Source: Bacillota bacterium
Lineage (GTDB): Bacteria; Bacillota; Clostridia; Christensenellales; SZUA-584
Direction: 5' to 3'
Length of the DNA: 64,000 nucleotides
NCBI GenBank assembly: GCA_023415795.1
Contig: JAEZJG010000011.1
Span: 32,241 to 96,240 of the forward strand
How positions within the stretch are numbered: the first letter of the stretch is position 1; each line of letters begins with the position of its first letter. The notes under the pieces are model-generated. The model saw nothing but the letters and a program-made list of their open reading frames with translations, was not told where the DNA came from and ran no database searches. The translations under genes were made by a program, and so were the position numbers. Shown here piece after piece: positions 9,201 to 17,685 of the stretch.

Positions 9201-9881
9201 GATCCATTCAGGCTTGTTGCCCGACAAACGGAACGCTTCGACAACCTCAAGACGCTTGATAGCGCGGACGCGCTTTTGGCCCGCACAGGTTTCCAGCTCC
9301 TTTTTGAGCTCCCGTCCCGTTTTCTCAAGGTTGATATGACGCAGCAGATCCTTCACGCCCTCAGCGCCCATCTTTGCGACGAACGCATCCTCACCGTATT
9401 TCTCCTGCGCTTCACGCAGCTCCTTGTCAGTCAGCAGCTGCTTGTATTCCAGCGGTGTGTTGCCGGGATCCGTCACCACGAACGAGGCAAAATAAAGTAC
9501 CTTCTCCAGATCACGCGGCGACATATCCAGCAGCAAGCCCATCCGCGACGGAATACCCTTGAAATACCAAATGTGCGAGACAGGCGCAGCCAGCTCAATG
9601 TGGCCCATACGTTCACGGCGCACCTTGGCTCTTGTCACCTCAACGCCGCACTTGTCACAGACAATGCCCTTGTAACGCACACGCTTATAGCGTCCGCAAT
9701 GGCATTCCCAGTCCTTCGTGGGTCCAAAGATACGTTCACAGAACAGGCCGTCTTTCTCAGGCTTGAGCGTCCGGTAATTGATAGTCTCAGGCTTTTTTAC
9801 TTCGCCTCTGGACCACTCCCTGATCTTCTCGGGAGACGCCAAACCAATCTGAATGGAATCAAAATTGCCTAGTTCGAACAA
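6258..9881 (-). CDS. rpoC: RNA polymerase beta' subunit
   Basis: The 1207-residue protein is the clamp and catalytic half of RNA polymerase. The first zinc site (CHC, CDKC near residues 60-80), the catalytic NADFDGDQMAVHV at about 447-459 and the second zinc site (CKTRHGVCAKC) are intact. I place the start at TTG 9881, because AGGAGAGGG lies 9 nt upstream and translation begins with LFELGNFDS, matching the family; a longer frame from 9908 exists but covers that ribosome site. It follows rpoB by 42 nt. Confidence 0.97.
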   Translation of the reverse strand: MFELGNFDSIQIGLASPEKIREWSRGEVKKPETINYRTLKPEKDGLFCERIFGPTKDWECHCGRYKRVRYKGIVCDKCGVEVTRAKVRRERMGHIELAAPVSHIWYFKGIPSRMGLLLDMSPRDLEKVLYFASFVVTDPGNTPLEYKQLLTDKELREAQEKYGEDAFVAKMGAEGVKDLLRHINLEKTGRELKKELETCAGQKRVRAIKRLEVVEAFRLSGNKPEWIILDCIPIIPPELRPMVQLDGGRFATSDLNDLYRRVINRNNRLNRLLALRAPDIIVRNEKRMLQEAVDALIDNGRRGRPVTGPGNRPLKSLSDMLRGKQGRFRQNLLGKRVDYSGRSVIVVGPELKMTQCGLPKEMALELFKPFVMKNLVEQGLAHNIKSAKRMVERVRPEVWGVLETVIKDHPVLLNRAPTLHRLGIQAFEPVLVEGKALKLHPLVCTAYNADFDGDQMAVHVPLSVEAQAECRFLMLAANNILKPQDGKPVVSPTQDMVIGSYYLTIHREGAKGEDSYFSTPEEAVIAYQTGEVDLQAMVNVRFTKEIDGETKSRIVKTTPGRIIFNEAIPQNLGFVDRTQPGSEFLLEVDFLVGKKQLGKIVDFCYRKYGETKTSNMLDDIKRLGFHYSTVGAITISVSDIVIPEAKKQYIQAAEEKVLEIEKKFKRGFLTNKERKENVIKVWSETTNKVTESLMEGLSEFNPVYMMANSGARGSTNQIRQLAGMRGLMADPSGEIIEIPIRANFREGLTVLEFFISTHGARKGLADTALRTADSGYLTRRLVDVSQDVIVRDTDCLKEGDAVRGVWVEDIVDGKEIIEPFIDRVGGRYAAADIVDPNTGEVIVKTNEFITFEHVGRIEKAGIKGAYIRSVLTCKTRHGVCAKCYGSDMSSGKTVSIGEAVGIIAAQSIGEPGTQLTMRTFHTGGVAGEDITHGLPRVEELFEARKPKGLAVISEIAGVVSMGDNRKKQELTVTGEDGIAEVYQIPFGSRIKVKDGDIIEAGDELTEGSINPNDILKIKGAKGVQAYLLKEVQMVYRLQGVEISDKHIEVIIRSMLKKCKIEDSGDTELLPGALVDIHNFDTENERMLSSGRKPATAKRVLLGITKASLATDSFLSAASFQETTRVLTEAAIKGKSDPLLGLKENVIIGKLIPAGTGMKRYRNIDVIKNILNEDIVASFESKSTPYLDDMMMDDDFSVDDTEDITAGL

Positions 9882-9923
9882 ATAATCCCTCTCCTCTCGT
9901 ATATCCAAAAAGCTTTATATACC

Positions 9924-12900
9924 CTATTTGTCGTAATCGTCCTCGTCGCCGAACAGGTCGTCTTCTTCGTCGATCAGCCCGTCAAGAGAATCAATTTCCA
10001 ATTCGTCGAATTCATTGCGGAACTTTTTGCCCCTTGCGCCGCCTTCGCCGCCAAAGAATTCGTCGCTATCCAACTCGTCGCTATCATCCTTTTCGATGTC
10101 GCTGTCATCCATATCCTCGTCTTCGTCCGAGAAATCGGTGTCAAAGTCATCCTCAAAGTCATCGTCATCGCTGATTGCCGAGCCGGGTCCCATCATATCC
10201 TTATCGTCGTCGATGTCGATATCATCAAGACCGTCAATATCCGGAACATCCAGCTCCTCAAAGCTCAGGTTAGAGAAGTCGTCGTCACGCGGCTTGGAGG
10301 CGCGTTTTTCAGGCGCCGCATCCATCTCAGAGCCCTCAATGTTCACTTCAAGTCCGGTTACATCATCGTCCACGCTCTCACGCAGCGCGATCTCCTCGCC
10401 CACATCGCCCAGCACCTTCACATCCAGCGCCAGCGACTGCATCTCCTTGATGAGCACCTTGAACGATTCAGGCACGCCCGGTTCAGGGATGTTCTCACCC
10501 TTCACGATGGCTTCGTATGTCTTCACGCGGCCCACCACGTCATCCGACTTCACCGTCAGAATCTCCTGCAGCGTATTGGCCGCGCCGTATGCCTCCAGCG
10601 CCCACACTTCCATCTCACCGAAACGCTGTCCGCCGAACTGGGCCTTGCCTCCCAGCGGCTGCTGCGTCACCAGCGAGTACGGACCGGTGGAACGCGCATG
10701 TATCTTGTCGTCCACCAGATGGTGCAGCTTCAATATGTACATGTAACCCACCGTTACGCGGTTCTCAAACGGCTCGCCGCTGCGGCCGTCGTACAGCACC
10801 GTCTTGCCGTCCGGGTTCATGCTCTTGTCACGGAACAGATCCATGATGTCGTCTTCCGTCGCGCCGTCGAAAACAGGTGTCGCGATGCGCCATCCCAAAG
10901 CTTTCGCCACATAGCCAAGGTGCACTTCCAGCACCTGTCCGATGTTCATACGGGAGGGAACGCCCAGCGGATTCAGTACGATATCCAGCGGTGTGCCGTC
11001 CGGCAGGAACGGCATATCCTCCACAGGCAGTATGCGCGAGATAACACCCTTGTTGCCGTGGCGTCCCGCCATTTTGTCGCCCACAGATATCTTGCGCTTC
11101 TGTGCGATATAGCAGCGCACCAGCTTGTTGACACCCGCGGTCAGCTCATCCTTGTTTTCGCGTGTGAACACCTTGATGTCCACCACGATGCCCTCTTCAC
11201 CGTGCGGCACACGCAGCGAGGTATCGCGCACTTCACGCGCCTTCTCACCGAATATCGCGCGCAGCAGGCGCTCCTCCGCCGTCAGCTCTGTCTCGCCCTT
11301 GGGCGTTACCTTGCCGACGAGGATATCCCCCGCACGCACCTCAGCGCCGATACGGATGATGCCGCGCTCGTCGAGGTTCTTCAAAGCCTCGTCGCCCACG
11401 TTGGGGATGTCGCGGGTAATCTCCTCCGGACCCAGCTTGGTATCACGCGCTTCGCATTCGTAGCCTTCAATATGTATGGACGTAAACACATCGTCGCGAA
11501 CAAGCCGCTCGCTGATCAGTATCGCGTCCTCGTAGTTATAACCTTCCCATGTCATGAACCCGACCAGCACATTGCGCCCCAGCGCCAGCTCGCCCTGCTC
11601 CGTAGAGGGACCGTCGGCGATTATTTCGCCCTTTTTGACCGAGTCACCTGTCCGCACAATGGGGTACTGATTGATGCACGTACCCTGATTGCTGCGGGCA
11701 AACTTGATCAGGCGGTATTCGCGCACCCGCACCGCTTCCTGCACCAATATGCAGTCAGCGGAAACGCTCTTCACCACGCCGTCCTCGTATGCACGGATAA
11801 CAGCGCCTGAATCCTGCGCGGCCTTGTGCTCCATGCCCGTGCCCACGATAGGCGCTTCGGGGATGGTCAGCGGAACAGCCTGACGCTGCATGTTCGAGCC
11901 CATCAGCGCACGGTTCGCATCGTCGTTCTCAAGGAACGGGATAAGCGCCGTGGCCACCGAAACAACCTGCTTCGGCGAAACGTCCATCAGGTCAACCTCG
12001 TCACGAGACACCTCGACGATCTCCTCCTGCCTGCGCGACATAACGCGCGAGCGCTTGAAGTTGCCGTCTTCTCCGATGGGTTCGTTGGCCTGCGCCACCA
12101 CGTATTTATCCTCTTCGTCCGCCGTCAGGTAAACGATCTCCTCCGTCACAACCTTGTTTTCCTTGTCGATCACGCGATACGGCGACTCAATAAAGCCGTA
12201 CTCGTTGATGCGCGCAAAGGTGGACAAAGAGCCAATCAGACCGATGTTGGGGCCTTCAGGCGTCTCAATGGGGCACATGCGTCCATAGTGTGTATGATGC
12301 ACGTCACGGACATCGAACGATGCGCGCTCGCGGTTTAGGCCGCCCGGTCCCAGGGCGGAAAGCCTGCGCTTGTGCGTCAGCTCTGCCAGCGGGTTGGTCT
12401 GATCCATAAACTGCGACAGCTGCGAGCTTCCAAAGAACTCCTTGATGGCTGCCGTCACCGGACGAATGTTGATCAGGTTGGAGGGCGTCGCCACATCCAT
12501 ATCCTGAATCGACATGCGCTCGCGCACCACGCGCTCAAGGCGCGAAAGCCCCACGCGAATCTGGTTTTGCAGCAGCTCGCCCACACTGCGCAGGCGGCGG
12601 TTGCCCAGATGGTCAATGTCATCCGTAATGCCGATACCGTATTTTAAGCCCATCTGATAGCTCATGGACGACATGATATCGTCGATGATGATATGCTTGG
12701 GTATCAGGCTGTCGATGTGGCTCTTGAGCTGCTTTTTGAGCATATCCACATCGTAGCCGTATTCGTTCAATATTGCTTTAAATGTCGGGAAGTGCACCTT
12801 CTCGTTGATGCCGGCCTCTTTGGGCGGAAATGGCAGGTGGCTGTCCACGCGCACAAAGTTATTGCCGACCACCTTCACCTCAACGTCGCCGATCAGCAGC

Positions 12901-13874
12901 GTCACGGTATTGATACCCGCCAGCTCAATCTTCTCGGCATCCGCGCGCGAGATCACCTGGCCCTTCATGGCCAGCAGCTCGCCGTCTTCCGATACGATGT
13001 TCTCTGCGCTCTTATGGCCCTCGATGCGGCCTGCAACGCAAAGCTTCTTATTAAATTTGTAGCGGCCCACACGTGCAAGGTCATACCGCCGCTGATCAAA
13101 GAACAGCGAATCGATCAGCATGCGCGCGCTCTCCACTGTCGGCGGTTCGCCCGGACGCAGCCTGCGGTATATCTCGATCAAGCCGTCTTCCACGGTTTGC
13201 CCGTTATCCTTCTTGAACGTAGCTTGCAGAAAATCCTCATCGCCGAACAGGTTGATGATTTCCTGATTGGTGCCGCAGCCCATCGCACGCATCAGCACCG
13301 TCATCGGCAGCTTTCTCGTACGATCCACGCGCACCCAATAGCAGTCGTTGGAATCCGTCTCGTATTCCAGCCACGCGCCTCTGTTGGGGATCACCGTTGC
13401 GGAATACAGCTTCTTGCCCGACTTATCGATAGCCTCGTCGTAATAGACGCCGGGGCTGCGCACCAGCTGGCTGACGATAACGCGTTCCGCACCATTGATG
13501 ATGAAGGTACCCTTCTCAGTCATCAGCGGGAAGTCTCCCATGAACACTTCCTGCTCCTTCATCTCTCCCGTTTCCTTGTTGACCAGGCGCACAACCACCT
13601 TCAAAGGCGCAGCGAAGTTCACATCGCGCTCTTTGCACTCCTCGACGGAATATTTGGGCTTGTCGTCAAGATAGTAGTCCACGAATTCGAGTATGAGGTT
13701 CTCCGAATAGTCGGTGATCGGCGAAATATCGCTAAGCACCTCCCTCAGCCCCTGCTCTAGAAATGAATTGTAAGAGTTCTTCTGGATCTCAATCAGATCC
13801 GGCATCTCCAAGACTTCTTCGATCTTAGAAAAGCTCATCCTGTTCCGCTTGCCAATTTTTACTTCGTGCACCAT
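9924..13874 (-). CDS. rpoB: RNA polymerase beta subunit with long acidic tail
   Basis: RpoB forms the other half of the active-site cleft. I choose ATG 13874 (MVHEVKIGKR), the usual family start; the frame runs further to a TTG at 13958 but that part is not conserved. The protein has 1316 residues. The rifampicin pocket (SSQLSQFMDQTNPL, then HKRRLSALGPGGL, about residues 480-510) is wild type, so sensitivity is expected. The conserved core ends near residue 1165; the last roughly 145 residues are a low-complexity tail of Asp and Glu runs (for example SDDDDFEDDFD) ending in DDLFGDEDDYDK. Bacillus RpoB is about 120 residues shorter. Confidence 0.97.
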   Translation of the reverse strand: MVHEVKIGKRNRMSFSKIEEVLEMPDLIEIQKNSYNSFLEQGLREVLSDISPITDYSENLILEFVDYYLDDKPKYSVEECKERDVNFAAPLKVVVRLVNKETGEMKEQEVFMGDFPLMTEKGTFIINGAERVIVSQLVRSPGVYYDEAIDKSGKKLYSATVIPNRGAWLEYETDSNDCYWVRVDRTRKLPMTVLMRAMGCGTNQEIINLFGDEDFLQATFKKDNGQTVEDGLIEIYRRLRPGEPPTVESARMLIDSLFFDQRRYDLARVGRYKFNKKLCVAGRIEGHKSAENIVSEDGELLAMKGQVISRADAEKIELAGINTVTLLIGDVEVKVVGNNFVRVDSHLPFPPKEAGINEKVHFPTFKAILNEYGYDVDMLKKQLKSHIDSLIPKHIIIDDIMSSMSYQMGLKYGIGITDDIDHLGNRRLRSVGELLQNQIRVGLSRLERVVRERMSIQDMDVATPSNLINIRPVTAAIKEFFGSSQLSQFMDQTNPLAELTHKRRLSALGPGGLNRERASFDVRDVHHTHYGRMCPIETPEGPNIGLIGSLSTFARINEYGFIESPYRVIDKENKVVTEEIVYLTADEEDKYVVAQANEPIGEDGNFKRSRVMSRRQEEIVEVSRDEVDLMDVSPKQVVSVATALIPFLENDDANRALMGSNMQRQAVPLTIPEAPIVGTGMEHKAAQDSGAVIRAYEDGVVKSVSADCILVQEAVRVREYRLIKFARSNQGTCINQYPIVRTGDSVKKGEIIADGPSTEQGELALGRNVLVGFMTWEGYNYEDAILISERLVRDDVFTSIHIEGYECEARDTKLGPEEITRDIPNVGDEALKNLDERGIIRIGAEVRAGDILVGKVTPKGETELTAEERLLRAIFGEKAREVRDTSLRVPHGEEGIVVDIKVFTRENKDELTAGVNKLVRCYIAQKRKISVGDKMAGRHGNKGVISRILPVEDMPFLPDGTPLDIVLNPLGVPSRMNIGQVLEVHLGYVAKALGWRIATPVFDGATEDDIMDLFRDKSMNPDGKTVLYDGRSGEPFENRVTVGYMYILKLHHLVDDKIHARSTGPYSLVTQQPLGGKAQFGGQRFGEMEVWALEAYGAANTLQEILTVKSDDVVGRVKTYEAIVKGENIPEPGVPESFKVLIKEMQSLALDVKVLGDVGEEIALRESVDDDVTGLEVNIEGSEMDAAPEKRASKPRDDDFSNLSFEELDVPDIDGLDDIDIDDDKDMMGPGSAISDDDDFEDDFDTDFSDEDEDMDDSDIEKDDSDELDSDEFFGGEGGARGKKFRNEFDELEIDSLDGLIDEEDDLFGDEDDYDK

Positions 13875-14069
13875 AAGCTTTATAACCACACTCCCGTATG
13901 CAAAAAATATCGTCACCCATGTTTTGATGGAAAAAGGCACTCGCAGATTGTTCCCCAAAACGGTTCATTTTATTCCGCGAAGCTGCCTTGTCTGCACTGT
14001 AAATAACTATTTTTCTATGTCCGCAAATTAGACACTCCCCCTATTATGAAGACGCTAATGCAATATAAC

Positions 14070-14098
14070 ATGTTACTATACAGCCAATTGCTTGTCAA
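14070..14098 (-). promoter_or_regulatory. Promoter of the rpoB operon
   Basis: On the minus strand TTGACA (14093-14098) and TAACAT (14070-14075) are 17 nt apart. Transcription would begin near 14063, giving an untranslated leader of about 190 nt before rpoB. No rplJ-rplL genes lie upstream, so rpoB begins its own transcript here. Confidence 0.8.
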
Positions 14099-14158
14099 CA
14101 AAAATTGGCGGGCACGGAAACATTTTTACATCAAAAGGTGCACTGTTCTCAAAATGTT

Positions 14159-14200
14159 CAAAAATAGCCCGCCGATGTGAGCATTTTAAAGTCGGCAGGC
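14159..14200 (-). terminator. Terminator after lysA
   Basis: On the minus strand GCCTGCCGA pairs with TCGGCGGGC (one G-U pair) around a 16-nt loop, followed by TATTTTTG. It insulates lysA from the rpoB promoter. Confidence 0.75.
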
Positions 14201-14223
14201 CGATATTATGTCACTCTTGGGTT

Positions 14224-15477
14224 TTATTTGAATAACCCAGTAAAATCGAACGTCGCAAAGTAATCCTCCGGGGTCTCCGCACGGCGAATCAGCTCCACGC
14301 TGCCGTCCTCACAAAGCAGCAGCTCTGCACTGCGCAGCTTGCCGTTATAATTATAGCCCATGGCAAAACCGTGCGCTCCGGTATCATGCATCACCAGTAT
14401 GTCGCCCATATCAATCTTGGGCAGCATGCGATCTATCGCAAACTTATCGTTGTTCTCGCACAATCCGCCCGTCACATCATACTTATGATCCAGCGGTTCC
14501 GTTTCCTTACCCAGCACCGTGATGTGGTGATACGCGCCATACATCGCGGGTCTCATCAAATTTGCCGCGCAGGCATCCACGCCAATGTACTGCTTGTGGA
14601 TATCCTTGCGATGCACCGCCGTCGTTACCAGATGCCCGTAAGGCGCCAGCATAAACCGCCCCAGCTCGGTGTATATCGCCACATCGCCCAGCCCCGCCGG
14701 CACCATGATGCGCTCAAACTCCTGCCGCACCAGCTCGCCGATACGCGCGATGTCGTTGCCCTTCTGACCCGGCTTATACGGTATGCCCACGCCGCCCGAC
14801 AGATTGATGAACGCAATCTGCGCACCCGTTTCCTTCTTCAGCTCCACCGCTGTCTCAAACAGCATGCCCGCCAGCGTGGGATAATAGCCGGTGGTGGCGG
14901 TGTTGGATGCCAAAAATGCGTGCAGCCCAAACCGTTTTGCGCCCTTCTCCTTCAGTTTCTTAAACGCCTCAGTCATTTGCGGACGCGTCAGTCCATACTT
15001 CGCCTCGCCGGGGTTGTCCATAATCTGGTTCTCCAGCTTGAAATGACCGCCCGGGTTATAGCGGCAGCCAATCAGTTCCGGAATCCCCGTCAGCTTCTCC
15101 AAATATTCGATATGCGTGATATCATCCAGATTAATCACGGCGTTCAGCTTCGCCGCCAGCAAATAATCCTCCTCAGGCGTCACGTTAGAGGAAAACATGA
15201 TATCGCTGCCCGTGAAGCCGACCGCCTGCGCCATCATCAGCTCCGTCAGCGATGAACAGTCTGCCCCGCAGCCCTCTTCCTTCAATATCTTCAGTATCGC
15301 CGGATTGGGCGTCGCCTTCACGGCGAAATATTCGCGAAAACCCTTGTTCCACGCAAACGCCTTGTTCAGCGCGCGCGCGTTTTCACGGATGCCGCGCTCG
15401 TCATAGATGTGAAACGGCGTGGGGTATTGGCTGATGATCTTTTCTGCCTGTGCTTTGGTGATGAATGGTTGCTTCAT
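14224..15477 (-). CDS. lysA: Diaminopimelate decarboxylase family enzyme
   Basis: This family is PLP-dependent, with a TIM barrel followed by a beta domain, and decarboxylates meso-diaminopimelate to lysine. The Schiff-base lysine is in FAVKATPNP near residue 50, the glycine-rich phosphate loop reads SGGVGIPY, ELGR replaces the usual EPGR, and CENND supplies the active-site Cys of the second subunit. The start is ATG 15477 behind a GAGAGGG site; the frame extends 21 codons upstream without support. At 417 residues it has family length. It lies alone between rpoB and a small gene, with no other lysine gene nearby. A related decarboxylase for another diamino acid cannot be excluded. Confidence 0.88.
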   Translation of the reverse strand: MKQPFITKAQAEKIISQYPTPFHIYDERGIRENARALNKAFAWNKGFREYFAVKATPNPAILKILKEEGCGADCSSLTELMMAQAVGFTGSDIMFSSNVTPEEDYLLAAKLNAVINLDDITHIEYLEKLTGIPELIGCRYNPGGHFKLENQIMDNPGEAKYGLTRPQMTEAFKKLKEKGAKRFGLHAFLASNTATTGYYPTLAGMLFETAVELKKETGAQIAFINLSGGVGIPYKPGQKGNDIARIGELVRQEFERIMVPAGLGDVAIYTELGRFMLAPYGHLVTTAVHRKDIHKQYIGVDACAANLMRPAMYGAYHHITVLGKETEPLDHKYDVTGGLCENNDKFAIDRMLPKIDMGDILVMHDTGAHGFAMGYNYNGKLRSAELLLCEDGSVELIRRAETPEDYFATFDFTGLFK

Positions 15478-15581
15478 ATCTCGTCTCTTGCCCTCTCTGT
15501 CGAATCTTCTGTGTTTTTGTCGGATCAATTCATAAAACAAAAGCGGCGCTTGTTCGCTGCCGCTCGTCGTCGATACGGTTG

Positions 15582-15989
15582 CTATCTCAGGCTGTAGCTG
15601 CCCAGCGTGTCCAGTGTTTCCTTCTCCTTGAGAATCACGTCGTACATGCTGATGCCCAGCGCGTTACACAATGCCGCAAGGTAGAACAGCGATCCGCCGA
15701 TCTCCTTCTCCAGCGTCCGCCGGCATTCGGGGCACAATTCCCCTTTCACCTGCTTAGACACCAGCTCGGAAAGCTCGTTCATGCTGGCTTCATCGGGAAA
15801 CGTCTGCTTTTTGCCGTCAATCTGTATGCAGCCGCAGTGCGTCACAGACTTGATAACGGCGCGGTTCACGCGGGAATCGCTGGTCTGTATCTTCGTCAGT
15901 ATGTCCAAAATGCTTCTGTTTCGGATGAGCAGTTCGCTGACAACGTTCTGAAAGTCTTCCATCAATATATCGTTCATCGAGTTTCCCAT
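15582..15989 (-). CDS. Small CxxC protein of unknown function (clostridial, DUF1573/MazG-like)
   Basis: A 135-residue soluble protein. It opens with a helical part (EDFQNVVSELLIRNRSILDIL), then SRVNRAVIKSVTHCGC and a CPEC motif before a helix with FYLAALCNALGISMYDVILKE. From memory, similar proteins are widespread in Clostridia and are labelled as DUF1573 or MazG-like; this could not be searched. The four Cys could form a metal site. The start follows AGAGGGAC. It lies about 100 nt upstream of lysA on the same strand and may share its transcript. No function is proposed. Confidence 0.7.
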   Translation of the reverse strand: MGNSMNDILMEDFQNVVSELLIRNRSILDILTKIQTSDSRVNRAVIKSVTHCGCIQIDGKKQTFPDEASMNELSELVSKQVKGELCPECRRTLEKEIGGSLFYLAALCNALGISMYDVILKEKETLDTLGSYSLR

Positions 15990-16092
15990 AACTGTCCCTC
16001 TTTCATATTTTGTCCCGCAATTTCATTATATAGCGTCTGCCCCGTTTGTCAAAGCATGATTTTTGTCGCTTCGTGATAGATTTATCGCCGCG

Positions 16093-16857
16093 TTAATTGA
16101 CTGTACTTTGCAGCAGCGCCGCCGCCAGCAGATAGATCAGCTGCGAGGCTTCCACCGAAAAACCGATGATATCACCCGTAATGCCGCCGATGCGCCGCGC
16201 AAAACGGCTCACGATCAGCAGCGTGATGGCCGCCGCCAGAACAAACGCGCCCAGCATGGCCGCAAACGATACCGGCATCCAGACCAACTGCCCATAGTCA
16301 ACGCTCGCCGCAGCGGCCGCCGCCGCGTACAGAAGCGCCGCGAACAACACATGCCGCCATTTCACGCCGTCGATGAACCACTGTCCCAAACCGCCCGGAC
16401 GCGCACAGGGAAACTTCCGCGCCGTCAGCAGCGCCGTTGCCCGCCCGGTCAGCGGAAACAGCCATGCTGCCCGCCCCGCATTTGCCAGCGCAACCGTATC
16501 TCCCGTCACCAGCACGATGAGAGCCAACGCACCAAAAACGCCAATGTGGCTGTCCTTCAGTATCGCCAGCGTTTTCTCCCTGTCCCGCCGCGCTCCAAAC
16601 GCGTCTGCGGTGTCCGCCAGTCCGTCCGCATGCAAACCGCCCGTCAGCAGCAGATACGCCAGCACTGCCAAAAACGCCGCCAGATACGACTCCGCAACCA
16701 CATGCAGCAGCGATACCGCGCCCGTCACCGCGCACAATATCAGCCCGATTACCGGCAGCCATTTGATGCCCTTCCTATACGCATTTTCATCAATGCTGTC
16801 CGCCGCCCGCAAGGGTATCCGCGTAAAGAACGACAGCATCATCATAAAGCTTTTCAT
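16093..16857 (-). CDS. cobS: Adenosylcobinamide-GDP ribazoletransferase (cobalamin synthase)
   Basis: CobS is a polytopic membrane enzyme that joins adenosylcobinamide-GDP to alpha-ribazole, the last stage of B12 nucleotide-loop assembly. The 254-residue protein opens with FFTRIPL and carries LLTGGLHADGLADTADAFGA, with the Asp residues thought to bind Mg2+, plus several hydrophobic helices. The start is ATG 16857 because AAAGGAGACGG lies just upstream. It is third in a cobO-cobU-cobS set, split from cobU by a 270-nt gap holding repeats. Confidence 0.93.
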   Translation of the reverse strand: MKSFMMMLSFFTRIPLRAADSIDENAYRKGIKWLPVIGLILCAVTGAVSLLHVVAESYLAAFLAVLAYLLLTGGLHADGLADTADAFGARRDREKTLAILKDSHIGVFGALALIVLVTGDTVALANAGRAAWLFPLTGRATALLTARKFPCARPGGLGQWFIDGVKWRHVLFAALLYAAAAAAASVDYGQLVWMPVSFAAMLGAFVLAAAITLLIVSRFARRIGGITGDIIGFSVEASQLIYLLAAALLQSTVN

Positions 16858-16867
16858 CCGTCTCCTT

Positions 16868-17105
16868 TGTTTGGAGTTTTTAAGACCTTGGAGGCTCTGC
16901 CTCCAAACCTCCGCCAAAGGGACACAATCCCTTTGGAAACCCTTTAGGAAAATGCTCCGCATTTTCCCTTTCTTTTCATCATGCCTTCGGCACATTTACA
17001 GGCCGTGACTTCCAAGACTCGCCGCCTTCAATTACTTTTTAAAAAGTAATGGGGGTGCGGGGGCAGAGCCCCTGCGACCATGACTTAATAAGTCCTTGAC
17101 CTTAA
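16868..17105. repeat. Cluster of palindromic interspersed repeats between cobU and cobS
   Basis: The first part (16880-16955) has CTTGGAGGCTCTGCCTCCAA, then AAAGGG/CCCTTT and AAAATGC/GCATTTT hairpins. The second (17032-17105) has TTACTTTTT/AAAAAGTAA, then a GGGGGCAGAGCCCC palindrome and GACTTAATAAGTCC. The first part resembles 20755-20930 and the second resembles 54522-54592. No coding frame is evident. Confidence 0.7.
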
Positions 17106-17124
17106 CAAGCCCCTACCTTTTCTA

Positions 17125-17685
17125 TCACTTTAAACGCAGCGGCAGCCCGGAGATCATGCAGACCACCTCGTCCGCGCGGCGCGATACGCGCACGTTCATC
17201 CGCCCCGCCATATCGCGAAACAGATTACCCATGCGAAAAGCAGGCACCACGCCCATGCCTACCTCGTTGGTCACAATGATGAGCCTCTTGCCGCGCCGCG
17301 CCGTCAGGTCCAGCAGCGCGTCCACCTCGGCGGCAATGCTCTCCTCCAGCCTGTCCGCCTCGTCCATGGAACACGTATCAAAGTCTAAACCGCTGTCCAT
17401 CATGTGGTTAGTCACCAATATCGTCAGGCAGTCCAACAGCAGCAGCCCGCACGCGTCAAAGCGCGCATCCTGCTCCAGCGCAGAAAAGCCGCGGTACATC
17501 TCAAACGTCGGCCACTCAGCGGGACGCTGCGCCCGGTGCCGCTCAATGCGGGCGCTCATGTCCGCATCCGTCGCCACCCCTGTCGCGATGTACCCCACAG
17601 TCAGTCCCGAATCCCGCGCCGCAGCCTCGGCATACGTGCTTTTGCCGCTGCGCGCGCCGCCCGTTACCAGCATCAGTTTATTCAA
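17125..17685 (-). CDS. cobU: Cobinamide kinase / cobinamide-phosphate guanylyltransferase
   Basis: CobU phosphorylates adenosylcobinamide and transfers GMP to it, giving adenosylcobinamide-GDP. The 186-residue protein begins MLVTGGARSGKST, a P-loop, and continues with YIATG and TNEVGMGVVP, all CobU signatures. It starts with TTG, overlapping the end of cobO by 4 nt, and AAGGGGATCGAG precedes it. The overlap implies coupled translation with cobO. Together with CobS it finishes the nucleotide loop. Confidence 0.93.
   Translation of the reverse strand: MNKLMLVTGGARSGKSTYAEAAARDSGLTVGYIATGVATDADMSARIERHRAQRPAEWPTFEMYRGFSALEQDARFDACGLLLLDCLTILVTNHMMDSGLDFDTCSMDEADRLEESIAAEVDALLDLTARRGKRLIIVTNEVGMGVVPAFRMGNLFRDMAGRMNVRVSRRADEVVCMISGLPLRLK

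Noticed and set aside
6651..13760. Long plus-strand frames opposite rpoC and rpoB
   Set aside because: Same reason: complementary frames of strongly coding DNA, rich in His, Arg and Leu, without homology that I recognise.
13875..13958. Upstream extension of rpoB to a TTG start
   Set aside because: The extra 28 residues are not conserved and have no ribosome site, while MVHEVKIGKR is the family start.
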